Positions 51,461 to 60,524 of a stretch of DNA of 64,000 bases are shown here, piece by piece. A program made the translations under genes and the position numbers. The notes below the pieces were generated by a model. That model saw nothing but the letters and a program-made list of their open reading frames with translations. It was not told the DNA's origin and searched no databases. Location: the NCBI GenBank assembly GCA_014380365.1, contig JACMJZ010000012.1:62001-126000 (forward strand), in the 5' to 3' direction. Source of the stretch: Pyrinomonadaceae bacterium (GTDB lineage Bacteria > Acidobacteriota > Blastocatellia > Pyrinomonadales > Pyrinomonadaceae). Numbering within the stretch: position 1 is the stretch's first letter; the number at the start of each line of letters is the position of its first letter.

Positions 51461-53776
51461 TTACTTGCGGAGGTACTTCACCATGCGCAAGCTGGTGCCT
51501 TCGTCGACGCGCTCAAACTCAACTTCGTCCATCAGCGTCTGAATTAGTTTAAGTCCCCAGCCGCGGCGTTGCTCGGCAGCATTGCCAAACTCATCGGATA
51601 CATCACCAACTAAACCATCCGTCGTTTCGCCGGAGCCAGTATGCGAGATTGCACCATTCCTGCTTTCAATATTCGCCGGCACAATGCCTCGACTCGCAAT
51701 AGTAATCACCAATTTATCATCTTCGACCCGAAAGCGCTGATATATTTTCCGGTCGGGACTCAAACTGTGTTCTGAGGCGTTGATACAAGCTTCGACAATT
51801 GCGGTCTTGATTTGGTTAATTGCTTCGGGACTAAACTGCGCCCGACGCGCAAGTTGCTCGACGGTGTTCGCCGCCAGTAGCTCGCTGTCGCTGCCCATGG
51901 GAAGAACGAGGACAAACTCGGCAGGATCACCCGAATGGGAAGCCGGATCCTCGCCTTCGCTCAAGCGAGCGCTCAAAAGCTGAAACTGCTGCTGGCTGGA
52001 TCCATAGGCTCCACGTTTGCGGAGTAAGCTGCCAGCCTCGGAATCAAAACCCTCATTCGCGATCAACCAAATCTGAGTGCGCACAAACGCCCGGCGGCGG
52101 GCCATGGCTTCCAAACGGTCGAGCCACTGCTCAGTGAGCTGTGCGCTCGCTTCGAGCTTGCTTTCAATCTTTGCCACCAGCCAAACAATTTCGTTGGCAT
52201 CCGAGTAGGTAGCGCCCTCAAAGGCATGAGCGACCACGCAACTGTCTTCGTCGGCAAACTGACGCAGCTCCGGATTAAAGGATACGCCACTCGTTGTGTG
52301 AAAGACCTGCGGGAGTTTTATTAGTTTGGTATCGGCATCCAGTTGAGCGGCAACCTCCGCGGGGTCGGCGCCTTTGTAAAGCCCGGCAAAGTCGGAATAA
52401 TTGAATAGACGGCTGGGGACGCGTTGGGAGTTGAAACGGGAAATCAGTTCGCGCAGGAGAAGGTGTGCGCCCTGCCGGTAGTGACGTGCGACTCTTTCCG
52501 GGGCACGCTTTAAGGCCGCGGCCATTAAGTCTGCAAACACCAGCGCGCGAGGCTCGCGCAGCGCATCCAGACGAAATCTACTTCGTAAGTAATCTTTCCA
52601 GGCTTCAGGGCCGCCATTGGCATTAACCGTGTCGCCGTCCCAGTTAACCAATTCCTGGATATGCAGCCGATGAAGGATCTTTTCAACTTCAACAGCCTCG
52701 AGCTCCAGGCGTCTGAACCAGGTTTCAAACGAAGCAGTCTTCATCCCGCTTGAAGATTTGGAAGTCGCCGATTCGGAGAGTAGACGCACCAGAGCGCGGC
52801 GCGTCTCAGGGTCGGCGGTTACCCGCTCGAGCGTGGCGGCAAAGTATCGGCTGAGCTGGCCGCCCATCACTTCCTCGACATACAAACGCTCACAGGCGAG
52901 ATAGGAATCGAGGGAGACATGTTTAGCCCGCGCGGATTGAAGGAGGGCGGTAATGAAGAGTGGGCTGCCTTCGAGCTGCTGCACCAGGAGGTCTCGCGTT
53001 TCGTCGTTTACTGATACTGCCAGTCGCCGGGCCGCGCTCCTGATCAGTGTGCCCGCGTCTTCTTCGTCGAGAGGATTTAGCTGAATCACTTCAAGTGAGC
53101 GTGCGTTGAGACCGGCGCGATCAAAGGTATCCGCAACTTCGCGTCGCAATCCCGCAAACACAAAAGGCAAATCGGAAAACACCAGCGCACGGACGATCTC
53201 AGTCGCGAAGGGTACGGATTCGTCGTCGTAGCCCGACAACTGCACGGCGTCAAACATCACAAACGGTCGGGCACAGTGAGAGGGAACCCGTGAAGGAGCG
53301 CTTAAACAGAAACGCACCAGCGCACGGTCGTCGTCACCAAAGCGTTGCTGGTTGTAGTTCGTAACAAGTTCTTCAACCCAATCAACGTCGGCCACGGGTG
53401 CAAGTTTGACCAAATCGTTCAGCGTGAGCGAAGCGTGGGCGAGCGAGGGTTCATTGCGGCGACAGGCGATGTACTGAAGCAGGAAGGTGTTGAGAAACTC
53501 AATGGCAGCGCTGACGGCGGTAGTTTCAGTCTGCGGAAGTGCGAAGTAAACAGGGACGATATCTCCCTGCCGGTTGTAGATCTGGTCATAAGCCTGACGA
53601 AGCAACTCCGAAACGCCGGCAAGTGGAGCGAGCAGGATTAACAGGCCGCCATCTCGGTCACCCAGTTTTGAGGACGCTGCATGCGACACGATGCGCTGGA
53701 GTTCAGCGGCACGTCCCGCAAACTCTTCTCGCTTTACGCGGCCGAGTACTTGCCGCATTTCTTCAGTCGCGTTCAT
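51461..53776 (-). CDS. ATPase-like protein with C-terminal RsbW-type anti-sigma kinase domain
   Basis: 771 residues, far longer than a plain RsbW (~150). The N-terminal ~480 residues look like a STAND/AAA-type ATPase region (GGLLILLAPLAGVSELLRQA; RPFVMFDAVQLSGYDDESVP; LDEEDAGTLIRSAARRLAVS), although the Walker A is not canonical. The C-terminal ~130 form a HATPase domain of the RsbW/SpoIIAB family: INQIKTAIVEACINASEHSL (N box), KLVITIASRGI and GWGLKLIQTLMDEVEF (G box). It likely senses a signal and phosphorylates the STAS protein next to it. The ATG overlaps the stop of the GGDEF gene by four bases. Confidence 0.82.
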   Translation of the reverse strand: MNATEEMRQVLGRVKREEFAGRAAELQRIVSHAASSKLGDRDGGLLILLAPLAGVSELLRQAYDQIYNRQGDIVPVYFALPQTETTAVSAAIEFLNTFLLQYIACRRNEPSLAHASLTLNDLVKLAPVADVDWVEELVTNYNQQRFGDDDRALVRFCLSAPSRVPSHCARPFVMFDAVQLSGYDDESVPFATEIVRALVFSDLPFVFAGLRREVADTFDRAGLNARSLEVIQLNPLDEEDAGTLIRSAARRLAVSVNDETRDLLVQQLEGSPLFITALLQSARAKHVSLDSYLACERLYVEEVMGGQLSRYFAATLERVTADPETRRALVRLLSESATSKSSSGMKTASFETWFRRLELEAVEVEKILHRLHIQELVNWDGDTVNANGGPEAWKDYLRSRFRLDALREPRALVFADLMAAALKRAPERVARHYRQGAHLLLRELISRFNSQRVPSRLFNYSDFAGLYKGADPAEVAAQLDADTKLIKLPQVFHTTSGVSFNPELRQFADEDSCVVAHAFEGATYSDANEIVWLVAKIESKLEASAQLTEQWLDRLEAMARRRAFVRTQIWLIANEGFDSEAGSLLRKRGAYGSSQQQFQLLSARLSEGEDPASHSGDPAEFVLVLPMGSDSELLAANTVEQLARRAQFSPEAINQIKTAIVEACINASEHSLSPDRKIYQRFRVEDDKLVITIASRGIVPANIESRNGAISHTGSGETTDGLVGDVSDEFGNAAEQRRGWGLKLIQTLMDEVEFERVDEGTSLRMVKYLRK

Positions 53777-55557
53777 TTACCTGCAAAAGCTCCAGCCAGA
53801 TGGCCATCGTAAAACTCAATTCGGTTTTTGCCTTCAGCCTTGGCATGGTAGAGGGCCCGGTCCGCTGCGGCGATCACCCGCTCCGCAGTGTCGATATTCC
53901 TGGCAAGAGTAGATATTCCGATGCTGATGCTGACGTTACCCATCGGCTGCGCCTTGCCGAAAGGATAATCAGTTTCCGCCACGCGCTGGCGCATGCGTTC
54001 GGCAATCACGCCCGCTTCGCTGACACTGGTCTGAGGCAGGAGGACGCAAAACTCTTCGCCACCATAACGACAGGCAACGTCCGCCGATCGCAGTGAGGCT
54101 TTCAGACTGTGCGCGGTAATCTTCAGGGCCACGTCGCCAGCCTGGTGCCCGTTGCGATCGTTATATTTCTTGAAGTCGTCTATGTCGATCATCAGGCAGC
54201 TCATGGGATAGTTGTAGCGGCTGGATCGGTTTAGTTCTTCAGTCAAACGCTCTTCGAGGTAACGACGATTGAGCAGGCCCGTCAGTGGATCGGTGATCGA
54301 CATCAACTGAAATTGGGTGGCGCGCTCCTGCCAATCCGCACGCTCGAGCGCCACGGCGATCTGCGGGCCGATTATTTCAAGTAAGCTCAGGTCGACGTCG
54401 TTAAAGCTTCCGCCGTCGGTCTTGTCGGTAAAATTCAACAAGCCGATGCGCCGGCCGCGGACGACTATGGGGTAACTTATGAACGACTTTGTTTTGTAGG
54501 AGCGACCCGCAGGAACTTGCGTAAAGCCCGCGGTGTCAAGATTCTCAACCACCAGCGGCTTGCCTGATTCAAGTGTCTGGCCGGCAATCCCTTCACCCAG
54601 ACTGACCCGGCTGACTTCACCTTCGTCGGCCGTGATTCCGACCGACGCCTTGAGCACGATTTCGTTTGAACCTTCGTCGTAAACCATTAAAGACGCGCGG
54701 TCGGCCTTAAGCAGTTCTCTCGAATGCGTGAGAATTGCCAGATAGGTCTCTTCCGGATTCGTAGAACTAATGCGCGCCAGAAAACTCTGCAGCGAATGAA
54801 CCAGATGCGATCGATGTTCAAGTTCACCGCGAAGCCGATCCACTTCGAGTTGAAGGTCGAACTGCGGTCGACGCGATGCAAGCTGTGCTTCTGCCGCAAC
54901 CGGAGTCAGATCGGCGTCGTTGGTTGGTTCCACTGCGGTGGGGGTTGAGTCTGTCTCTGCGACTGCCGGCTTCTCGATTGTGGCTGGTGACAAGGGTGGG
55001 TTAACTGTAGCGGAGCCAAACTTCCGTACCGCCTTGTGCACACGTTCAGGCAACTCGTCGAGCCTCTGGGGTTCGGCGAAGACGACATTTTCAAATGGTC
55101 CTTTGTCGAGCAGCTCGTTTAACTCACCCGCACGAAAGCGGTCAACGAGTGTGCGGTAGTCAACTGCTGAAACAAACGCACGCCCTGCTATCACCGCCAG
55201 ATTTTGTTCACGTCCAATTTGCACGGGCATCGTGACGCACTGAAGTCCCGCATGGCATTTATACTGGACCGCAGAACCTGCGCTCATCGCCCGGCGATGC
55301 GCATCGCCGCAGTAGGGATCGCAGAGGCCAACGTGTGCGGGCGAAGACTGAAAGGCCTGGCAGATGGAATTGTTGTTGGAGACTACCAGCGCGGGGGGCT
55401 GTCGACCGTCGACGAGCAAGACGGAGAGGCCGACCGCGCCGGCAAGTTTGTCCTGCGCTTCAGGCCATCCCAGGGGGGCATCCTCGCGATGCTCCTGAAG
55501 AATTTCAGAAACCTTCTCAGGCTCCAGGGAAATCGGCTTTGAAGACTTTTTGTTCAT
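53773..55557 (-). CDS. PocR - GAF - GGDEF diguanylate cyclase
   Basis: 594 residues from ATG 55557 (a TTG one codon earlier is in frame). The N-terminal ~150 resemble the PocR sensory domain: conserved cysteines in AHVGLCDPYCGDAH and YKCHAGLQCVTMPV could bind a metal or cofactor. A GAF domain follows (ILTHSRELLKADRASLMVYD; SYPIVVRGRRIGLLNFTDK). The C-terminal GGDEF domain has TDPLTGLLNRRYLEERLT, IDIDDFKKYNDRNGHQAGD and RYGGEEFCVLLP, all catalytic residues present, so it should make cyclic-di-GMP. First gene of the operon with the RsbW-like kinase, STAS and HD-GYP proteins. Confidence 0.93.
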   Translation of the reverse strand: MNKKSSKPISLEPEKVSEILQEHREDAPLGWPEAQDKLAGAVGLSVLLVDGRQPPALVVSNNNSICQAFQSSPAHVGLCDPYCGDAHRRAMSAGSAVQYKCHAGLQCVTMPVQIGREQNLAVIAGRAFVSAVDYRTLVDRFRAGELNELLDKGPFENVVFAEPQRLDELPERVHKAVRKFGSATVNPPLSPATIEKPAVAETDSTPTAVEPTNDADLTPVAAEAQLASRRPQFDLQLEVDRLRGELEHRSHLVHSLQSFLARISSTNPEETYLAILTHSRELLKADRASLMVYDEGSNEIVLKASVGITADEGEVSRVSLGEGIAGQTLESGKPLVVENLDTAGFTQVPAGRSYKTKSFISYPIVVRGRRIGLLNFTDKTDGGSFNDVDLSLLEIIGPQIAVALERADWQERATQFQLMSITDPLTGLLNRRYLEERLTEELNRSSRYNYPMSCLMIDIDDFKKYNDRNGHQAGDVALKITAHSLKASLRSADVACRYGGEEFCVLLPQTSVSEAGVIAERMRQRVAETDYPFGKAQPMGNVSISIGISTLARNIDTAERVIAAADRALYHAKAEGKNRIEFYDGHLAGAFAGK

Positions 55558-55797
55558 CAAGACTTGAGTAACGTACGGCTGCCAGCAACAGGAAGTACGA
55601 TTAGAAGGATTCTAATAAAGGGCACCCCAGCGGATTAGGAGTCCCATTCAGCGTTTAGGGAAATGCAAACAACCGCGAAGCACAAAACAACTCACCCTAT
55701 TCGTATACGACCAATACGCGGGTCTTTTCATGTCGGCAGCGGTTTGCTGCCAGAGGATTTGGCTAAAGTTTTGGGCGATTTCGGCGAAAGTGTGAGA

Positions 55798-57120
55798 TTA
55801 GGAACGAATTGTCTTCCCATCTTCAACTGTCGCCCTGGCGGCGGCTAGTCCAGGGGCGACCCCCTCCGCGACCTGCTCGATGTCCGGCTGTTCGGGGCTG
55901 ATGCGAATACAGGCGGCGAAGTGGTTCGGCTTGATCTCCACGAGCGGCGGCACGACTTCCTTGCAAGCCGGAATCACATAAGGGCACCGCGTATGGAAAC
56001 GGCAGCCTTCAGGAGGGTTTATCGGCGAGGGCACGTCGCCCTGAAGCACGATTCTCTCCCGCTGATCTTCGGCAATCGGATCCGGGATCGGAACGGCTGA
56101 AATCAGCGCCTTTGTGTAAGGCATGAGAGGGTCGTCGTAGATTGTTTTGGCATCCGCGAGTTCAACCAGCTTGCCCAGGTACATCACCGCCACCCGGTCA
56201 GAAACGTGTCGAATCGCACGCAGGTCATGCGATATGAACAGGTAAGTCAGATTCTTTTCGCGTCGCAGCCGCTCCAGAAGGTTCATCACCTGCGCCTGAA
56301 TGGATACATCGAGCGCGGAAATTGGTTCGTCGGCCACGATGAAAACGGGATCCACCGCCAGCGCCCGAGCCATACCAATCCGCTGGCGCTGTCCTCCTGA
56401 GAACTCATGCGGATATCGCCTGATGAAACGCTTGCTGAGCCCGACCGTCTCCATCAGCTCCTGCACGCGCCGCTCGGCTTCCCTGCCCTTCGCAATCTTG
56501 AACGTTTCCAGCGGCTCGCCAACAATCTGACGCACGGTCATGCGCGGGTTAAGCGAGGCGTACGGGTCCTGGAAGATTATCTGAAGGTGGCGGCGATGCT
56601 GGCGCATTTGGCGCGCAGAAAGATGCGCCAGATCAAGCTCCTCATAAAGCACCTGGCCCGAAGTAGGCTTGAGGAGACGTAGGATGGCGAGTCCCAGGGT
56701 CGACTTACCACAGCCTGATTCGCCAACCAGCCCCAGCGTCTCGCCGCGATAGATGTCGAGCGAAACTCCGTCGACCGCCTTCACCGTACGTCGTGGAGGC
56801 TTACCCAAGACACGCAAGACCAACCTGTCGGCGAGCAGGTAAGCGAAGACAAAGATAACGGCGGTTAGAACTACCCTAGCCCAACTGCCCGTGGGGTAGA
56901 ATCCAAGACGAATCGCCAGAAGGACAACTCCCGCGCAAACTAGAGCTGCAACAGCCAGGCTCAGTACTTTCCCAATTACGCCCTTGCCGGGTTTGACCCC
57001 CAGGTCAAAATGGACGAACAAATCCTGAATCGCGATCAACGGCCCACCGCGCTCGGCGTTTTGAGCAACGACCGGCGGCGGATGTTGGATTACGCCCAGC
57101 TCTGATTGCTGTGTGCTCAT
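55798..57120 (-). CDS. oppF: Oligopeptide ABC transporter ATPase OppF-like, with membrane insertion
   Basis: 440 residues, about 100 more than usual. The ATPase motifs are intact: Walker A GESGCGKS at 133-140, SGGQRQR signature, and [20 protein letters not shown]. The C-terminal oligopeptide domain ([16 protein letters not shown]) with its [4Fe-4S]-type cysteine pattern is present. Between the first strand ([13 protein letters not shown]) and the Walker A region is an added block with two hydrophobic helices (51-70, [20 protein letters not shown]; 82-98, [17 protein letters not shown]). This is not found in ordinary OppF and would tether the ATPase to the membrane. Last gene of the operon. 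Confidence 0.9.
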   Translation of the reverse strand: MSTQQSELGVIQHPPPVVAQNAERGGPLIAIQDLFVHFDLGVKPGKGVIGKVLSLAVAALVCAGVVLLAIRLGFYPTGSWARVVLTAVIFVFAYLLADRLVLRVLGKPPRRTVKAVDGVSLDIYRGETLGLVGESGCGKSTLGLAILRLLKPTSGQVLYEELDLAHLSARQMRQHRRHLQIIFQDPYASLNPRMTVRQIVGEPLETFKIAKGREAERRVQELMETVGLSKRFIRRYPHEFSGGQRQRIGMARALAVDPVFIVADEPISALDVSIQAQVMNLLERLRREKNLTYLFISHDLRAIRHVSDRVAVMYLGKLVELADAKTIYDDPLMPYTKALISAVPIPDPIAEDQRERIVLQGDVPSPINPPEGCRFHTRCPYVIPACKEVVPPLVEIKPNHFAACIRISPEQPDIEQVAEGVAPGLAAARATVEDGKTIRS

Positions 57121-57150
57121 ACTGGTCAGTGACCCCGGGCTTCCTCAGGT

Positions 57151-57218
57151 AGTTTAGAGTACAAGCTTTAGCTTGCTATTTCCCAACCAGAGCAAACTAA
57201 AGTTTGTACTCTGAACTT
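57151..57218. repeat. Inverted repeat family A, copy 5
   Basis: AGTTTAGAGTACAAGCTTTA and AAACTAAAGTTTGTACTCTG flank a short loop in the gap between oppD and oppF. Confidence 0.85.
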
Positions 57219-57248
57219 CTTTTGTGCTCCTGCTAGCTGCAAACCTGG

Positions 57249-57274
57249 TCCCTCCCTTACGGTCGGGCTTCTGC
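57249..57274. repeat. Half copy of repeat family B at the oppD end
   Basis: TCCCTCCCTTACGGTCGGGC followed by TTCTGC covers the last codons and stop of oppD, giving the C-terminus AEARP, the same as that of the FHA-cytochrome protein at 7175. Confidence 0.75.
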
Positions 57275-58270
57275 TTGGGACTTTTCGTAGACCTCACTAG
57301 CGAAGTGACATAACGAGAAATGCTCGGCGGTCAGTTGCACAAACGGCGGAAACTCCCGATGACAAAGCTCCTCGGCCCGTTCACATCGCGGCGCGAATGG
57401 ACACCCGGGCGGCAGATGCGCCACGTCCGGAGGCTGTCCCGGAATCTGGTAAAGTTTGCCCTGCTCGTCCGTTGGATCTGGAACCGAGCGCAGCAGTCCT
57501 TTAGTGTAGGGATTACCGGGAGTCGCGAACAAATCCCTGGTAGGCGCCTGCTCGAAGACTTTCCCCGCATACATCACGATCAAGTGATCCGTCATGCCGG
57601 CAACCACGCCGAGGTCGTGACTGACTAGTATTACGCTGGTGCCCGTTACGCTTTTCAATGTCTTGATCAATTCAAGAATCTGCGCCTGGATAGTTACATC
57701 GAGAGCGGTCGTCGGTTCATCGGCGATTAGCAACTCCGGCTCACAGGAGAGCGCCATGGCAATCATCACTCGCTGGCGCATTCCTCCCGAGAACTCATGT
57801 GGATAGCTATCAATGCGATCACGCGCCTCGGGAATACCTACTGTTTCCAGCATCTTGATCGCGTGTTCGCGTGCCTCGCGCTTCGTGTGACCAAGATGCA
57901 GTTGAGTGGTCTCCATCAACTGCCGGGAAATCTTCATGAACGGGTTGAGCGATGACATGGGGTCCTGGAAGACCATCGCGATGCGTCGTCCACGAATCTT
58001 GCGGATCTCGGATTCGGAAAGTTTGAGAAGGTCCTGACCGCCAAATCTCACTTCGCCGGAGACGATCTCACCGGGGGGCGTGGGAATCAGACGGATGATT
58101 GACAGGTTGGTGACTGACTTGCCCGAACCGGATTCACCCACGATGCCCAGCGTCTCACCCCGCTTCAGATCAAATGAAATGCCGTCGACGGCTTTCACCG
58201 TGCCGTCTTCCGTTTGGAAGTAGGTTCGCAGGTCCCTGACTTCCAGGACATTGCCGTTGTTCGTGCTCAT
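57257..58270 (-). CDS. oppD: Oligopeptide ABC transporter ATPase OppD-like
   Basis: 337 residues, standard. Cytoplasmic ATPase of the peptide importer: Walker [10 protein letters not shown]-loop region [15 protein letters not shown], signature [11 protein letters not shown], Walker [14 protein letters not shown] and H-loop SHDLGVVAG. The C-terminal oligopeptide domain ([20 protein letters not shown]) carries the cysteine cluster typical of OppD/DppD. The final residues AEARP and the stop come from a family B repeat. It lies between oppC (downstream side separated by a family F repeat) and oppF. Confidence 0.95.
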   Translation of the reverse strand: MSTNNGNVLEVRDLRTYFQTEDGTVKAVDGISFDLKRGETLGIVGESGSGKSVTNLSIIRLIPTPPGEIVSGEVRFGGQDLLKLSESEIRKIRGRRIAMVFQDPMSSLNPFMKISRQLMETTQLHLGHTKREAREHAIKMLETVGIPEARDRIDSYPHEFSGGMRQRVMIAMALSCEPELLIADEPTTALDVTIQAQILELIKTLKSVTGTSVILVSHDLGVVAGMTDHLIVMYAGKVFEQAPTRDLFATPGNPYTKGLLRSVPDPTDEQGKLYQIPGQPPDVAHLPPGCPFAPRCERAEELCHREFPPFVQLTAEHFSLCHFASEVYEKSQAEARP

Positions 58271-58277
58271 ATTATTT

Positions 58278-58379
58278 CACTACGGAGGACACAGAGGATC
58301 ACAGAGGAACAAGCCAGCTCACTTAAAGGGTTTGACTCCATCGTTGTTCATTCTCTGTGTTCCTCTGTGTCCTCCGTGG
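58278..58379. repeat. Inverted repeat family F, copy 3
   Basis: CTACGGAGGACACAGAGGAT and CTCTGTGTCCTCCGTGG are complementary around a ~60-base loop, in the oppC-oppD gap. Confidence 0.8.
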
Positions 58380-58390
58380 TAAATCCAATT

Positions 58391-59476
58391 TCAGAATTTT
58401 CGCATTCGCGGGTCCAGGGCATCGCGCAGTCCGTCGCCCAGAAAGTTTAACGAGAACAGTGTTAGGGCCATGGTCAGCCCAGGAAAAATAAGTTGCCACG
58501 GGAAGATTCCAATGTTTTGAACGCCGTCGGTCACCAGGCTTCCCCACGAAGCCAGGGGCGGCTGCACGCCGAATCCGAGAAACGAAAGAAATGCCTCGGC
58601 CAGCATCACCGAGGGGATCGTTAGCGTGGCGTAAACGATTACGGGACCGAGGGTGTTGGGCACGATATGCCGGAAGATAATGCGCGGCGTCGAGACTCCG
58701 GTGGCCCGTGCCGCCAGCACGAATTCCTGGTGCTTCAACGAGAGCACCTGACCGCGTACGATACGCGCCATCGTTAACCACGAGACCGACCCCAAAGCAA
58801 TGAAGAGCAGAATTAGTTGGCCACGCGGAGTTTGATCCTTAAACATCGCCAATAGCACGATGACCAGGATGATGTAGGGAATTGCGTAGAGGACATCCAC
58901 CAGCCGCATCATCAGATTATCCACTCGCCCGCCCAAATATCCTGCGATCGCTCCGTAGCTAACGCCAATGACGAGGGACATCAGCGTGGCAATGACGCCA
59001 ACCATTAGCGATATCTGGCCGCCCTGAAGCACCCGGGCCAGCATGTCACGGCCCTGACGATCTGTGCCCATGGGATGCGTCCACGAAAAAGACCCGTCCG
59101 GCGCAGTAAACGGCGGAAACGATCTTATTAACGCGGCGTCGCCCGGTATGTAATCGGGTGTCATACCGGTTATCAGTTTGAGAACGAAAGGCCCAACAAT
59201 TGAGGCGACGGTAACTATTGAAACTACTATTAAACCAAATACAGCCAGCTTGTTTTTGAGCAACCGACGCCGCGCGTCCTTCCATAGTGAAGTGCCGCTT
59301 ACAAAATCGTCTTCCGCAGTTAAACGAACGTCGCCTTCGGCCACGGCGACCTCGGGCGGCGTATGAAGGACATCGTCACTTAAAGGAGCGACTACCGACA
59401 GCGACAGCGGGGCGCCGAGCGCCGTCGATGACGGTTCGGTCTCATCTGCTGGCAGTTTTGGTTCGTCTTCGTTCAT
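58391..59476 (-). CDS. oppC: Oligopeptide ABC transporter permease OppC-like
   Basis: 361 residues from the ATG at 59474-59476; a longer open frame upstream overlaps oppB and is not credible. A ~85-residue cytoplasmic front (Pro/Glu-rich, MNEDEPKLPADETEP...) precedes the first helix (LAVFGLIVVSIVTVASIVGP), longer than in E. coli OppC. The extracytoplasmic TDRQGRDMLARVLQGGQISL motif and further helices are typical. The EAA loop is REQ-like RATGVSTPRIIFRHIVPNTL, which docks the ATPases. Integral membrane component of the peptide importer. Confidence 0.93.
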   Translation of the reverse strand: MNEDEPKLPADETEPSSTALGAPLSLSVVAPLSDDVLHTPPEVAVAEGDVRLTAEDDFVSGTSLWKDARRRLLKNKLAVFGLIVVSIVTVASIVGPFVLKLITGMTPDYIPGDAALIRSFPPFTAPDGSFSWTHPMGTDRQGRDMLARVLQGGQISLMVGVIATLMSLVIGVSYGAIAGYLGGRVDNLMMRLVDVLYAIPYIILVIVLLAMFKDQTPRGQLILLFIALGSVSWLTMARIVRGQVLSLKHQEFVLAARATGVSTPRIIFRHIVPNTLGPVIVYATLTIPSVMLAEAFLSFLGFGVQPPLASWGSLVTDGVQNIGIFPWQLIFPGLTMALTLFSLNFLGDGLRDALDPRMRKF

Positions 59477-59502
59477 AGGTAGCGCGAGCGCATCTTGCCT
59501 GT

Positions 59503-59530
59503 GATTCACGGGCGGGACACCCGTGCCACT
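59503..59530. repeat. Inverted repeat family D, copy 2
   Basis: TCACGGGCGGGACACCCGTG, the reverse orientation of the element at 3950, in the oppB-oppC gap and directly beside the oppB stop. Confidence 0.75.
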
Positions 59531-60450
59531 CAATATCGAATCCGTGGATCCAGGTAAGCGTAAGTAATGTCCACCAACAAGTTCATCAATAAAAGTATGA
59601 TGGCCACGAAAGCAACGATGCCGATGATCAGCGGCTCGTCGCGATTTGAGGCTGCCTGAAGAAAATAATGTCCCAGCCCCGGCAGCGCGAATATGCGTTC
59701 CACCACCACTGTGCCGGTTAACAAAAAGGCGAGCGCCGGCCCGGTGTAGGAAACAACCGGCAGAAGTCCGCCGCGCAACGCGTGGCGGATCACCACCTGA
59801 CTCTCGCTCAGACCTTTGGCCCGGGCAGTGCGGATGTAATCCGAGTTGAGCACCTCCAACATTCCTGCACGCGTAAGCCGCGCAATGTAAGCCATGTAAA
59901 TTCCCGACAGCGTAATTACGGGAAGCACCACGTTCCAGCTCGGAAAGCCCTCCCAGCGGGAAGGCGGCAACCAATAGAGCATCAGGGAGAAAACCAGGAC
60001 GAGGATGGGGCCGAGAACAAAGTTTGGGATGGAGATTCCCAGCATCGCGAGGGTCATCGATGCGTAATCCCACTTTGAGTTTTGCTTCAGGGCCGCAACT
60101 GAGCCCGCGACAATTCCCACCGCCAAAGCGAGGAGATAAGCGAGGAGGCCGATGGTTGCCGAGACGGGAAGCGCGCGCCCGATAATCGCGTTAACAGGTT
60201 GGCCGGGGTAACTCAATGAGGTTCCGAAGTCGAGCACCATGATGTGGCTCATCATGCGCAGATACTGCTCACGCCATGGTTTGTCCAACCCGTATTTCTC
60301 GCGAATGTTTTGTTCGATTGCGGCTGGAAGCTTCTTCTCACCCGTATAGAAATTGCCGGGAGCAAGCCGGACCAGCGCCCACGTGATCGTGATCACCACG
60401 AGGATCGTAGGTATGGTAATCAGTAGGCGTCGAAGAATGAAGCGAAGCAT
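59530..60450 (-). CDS. oppB: Oligopeptide ABC transporter permease OppB-like
   Basis: 306 residues from the ATG at 60448-60450 (MLRFILRRLLITIPTILVVI); a TTG six codons upstream lies in a repeat. The first helix with the following LVRLAPGNFYTGEKKLP loop, then YGLDKPWREQYLRMM, are hallmarks of the OppB/DppB family. The EAA loop is TARAKGLSESQVVIRHALRG. It forms the membrane channel with OppC. Sits between the peptide-binding protein gene and oppC, all in one direction. Confidence 0.95.
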   Translation of the reverse strand: MLRFILRRLLITIPTILVVITITWALVRLAPGNFYTGEKKLPAAIEQNIREKYGLDKPWREQYLRMMSHIMVLDFGTSLSYPGQPVNAIIGRALPVSATIGLLAYLLALAVGIVAGSVAALKQNSKWDYASMTLAMLGISIPNFVLGPILVLVFSLMLYWLPPSRWEGFPSWNVVLPVITLSGIYMAYIARLTRAGMLEVLNSDYIRTARAKGLSESQVVIRHALRGGLLPVVSYTGPALAFLLTGTVVVERIFALPGLGHYFLQAASNRDEPLIIGIVAFVAIILLLMNLLVDITYAYLDPRIRY

Positions 60451-60454
60451 TAAC

Positions 60455-60524
60455 AGTGGGACAGACATTCTTGTCTGTCATTTTTTGACGCTCGCAACAG
60501 ACAGGCTGGAATGCCTGTTCTACT
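60455..60524. repeat. Inverted repeat family C, copy 3
   Basis: GTGGGACAGACATTCTTGTC and CAGGCTGGAATGCCTGTTCT flank a ~25-base loop, between the oppA stop and oppB start. Confidence 0.75.

Noticed and set aside
58391-60073. Long N-terminal extension of the OppC frame
   Set aside because: It would overlap most of oppB; the ATG at 59476 gives a normal-length permease.
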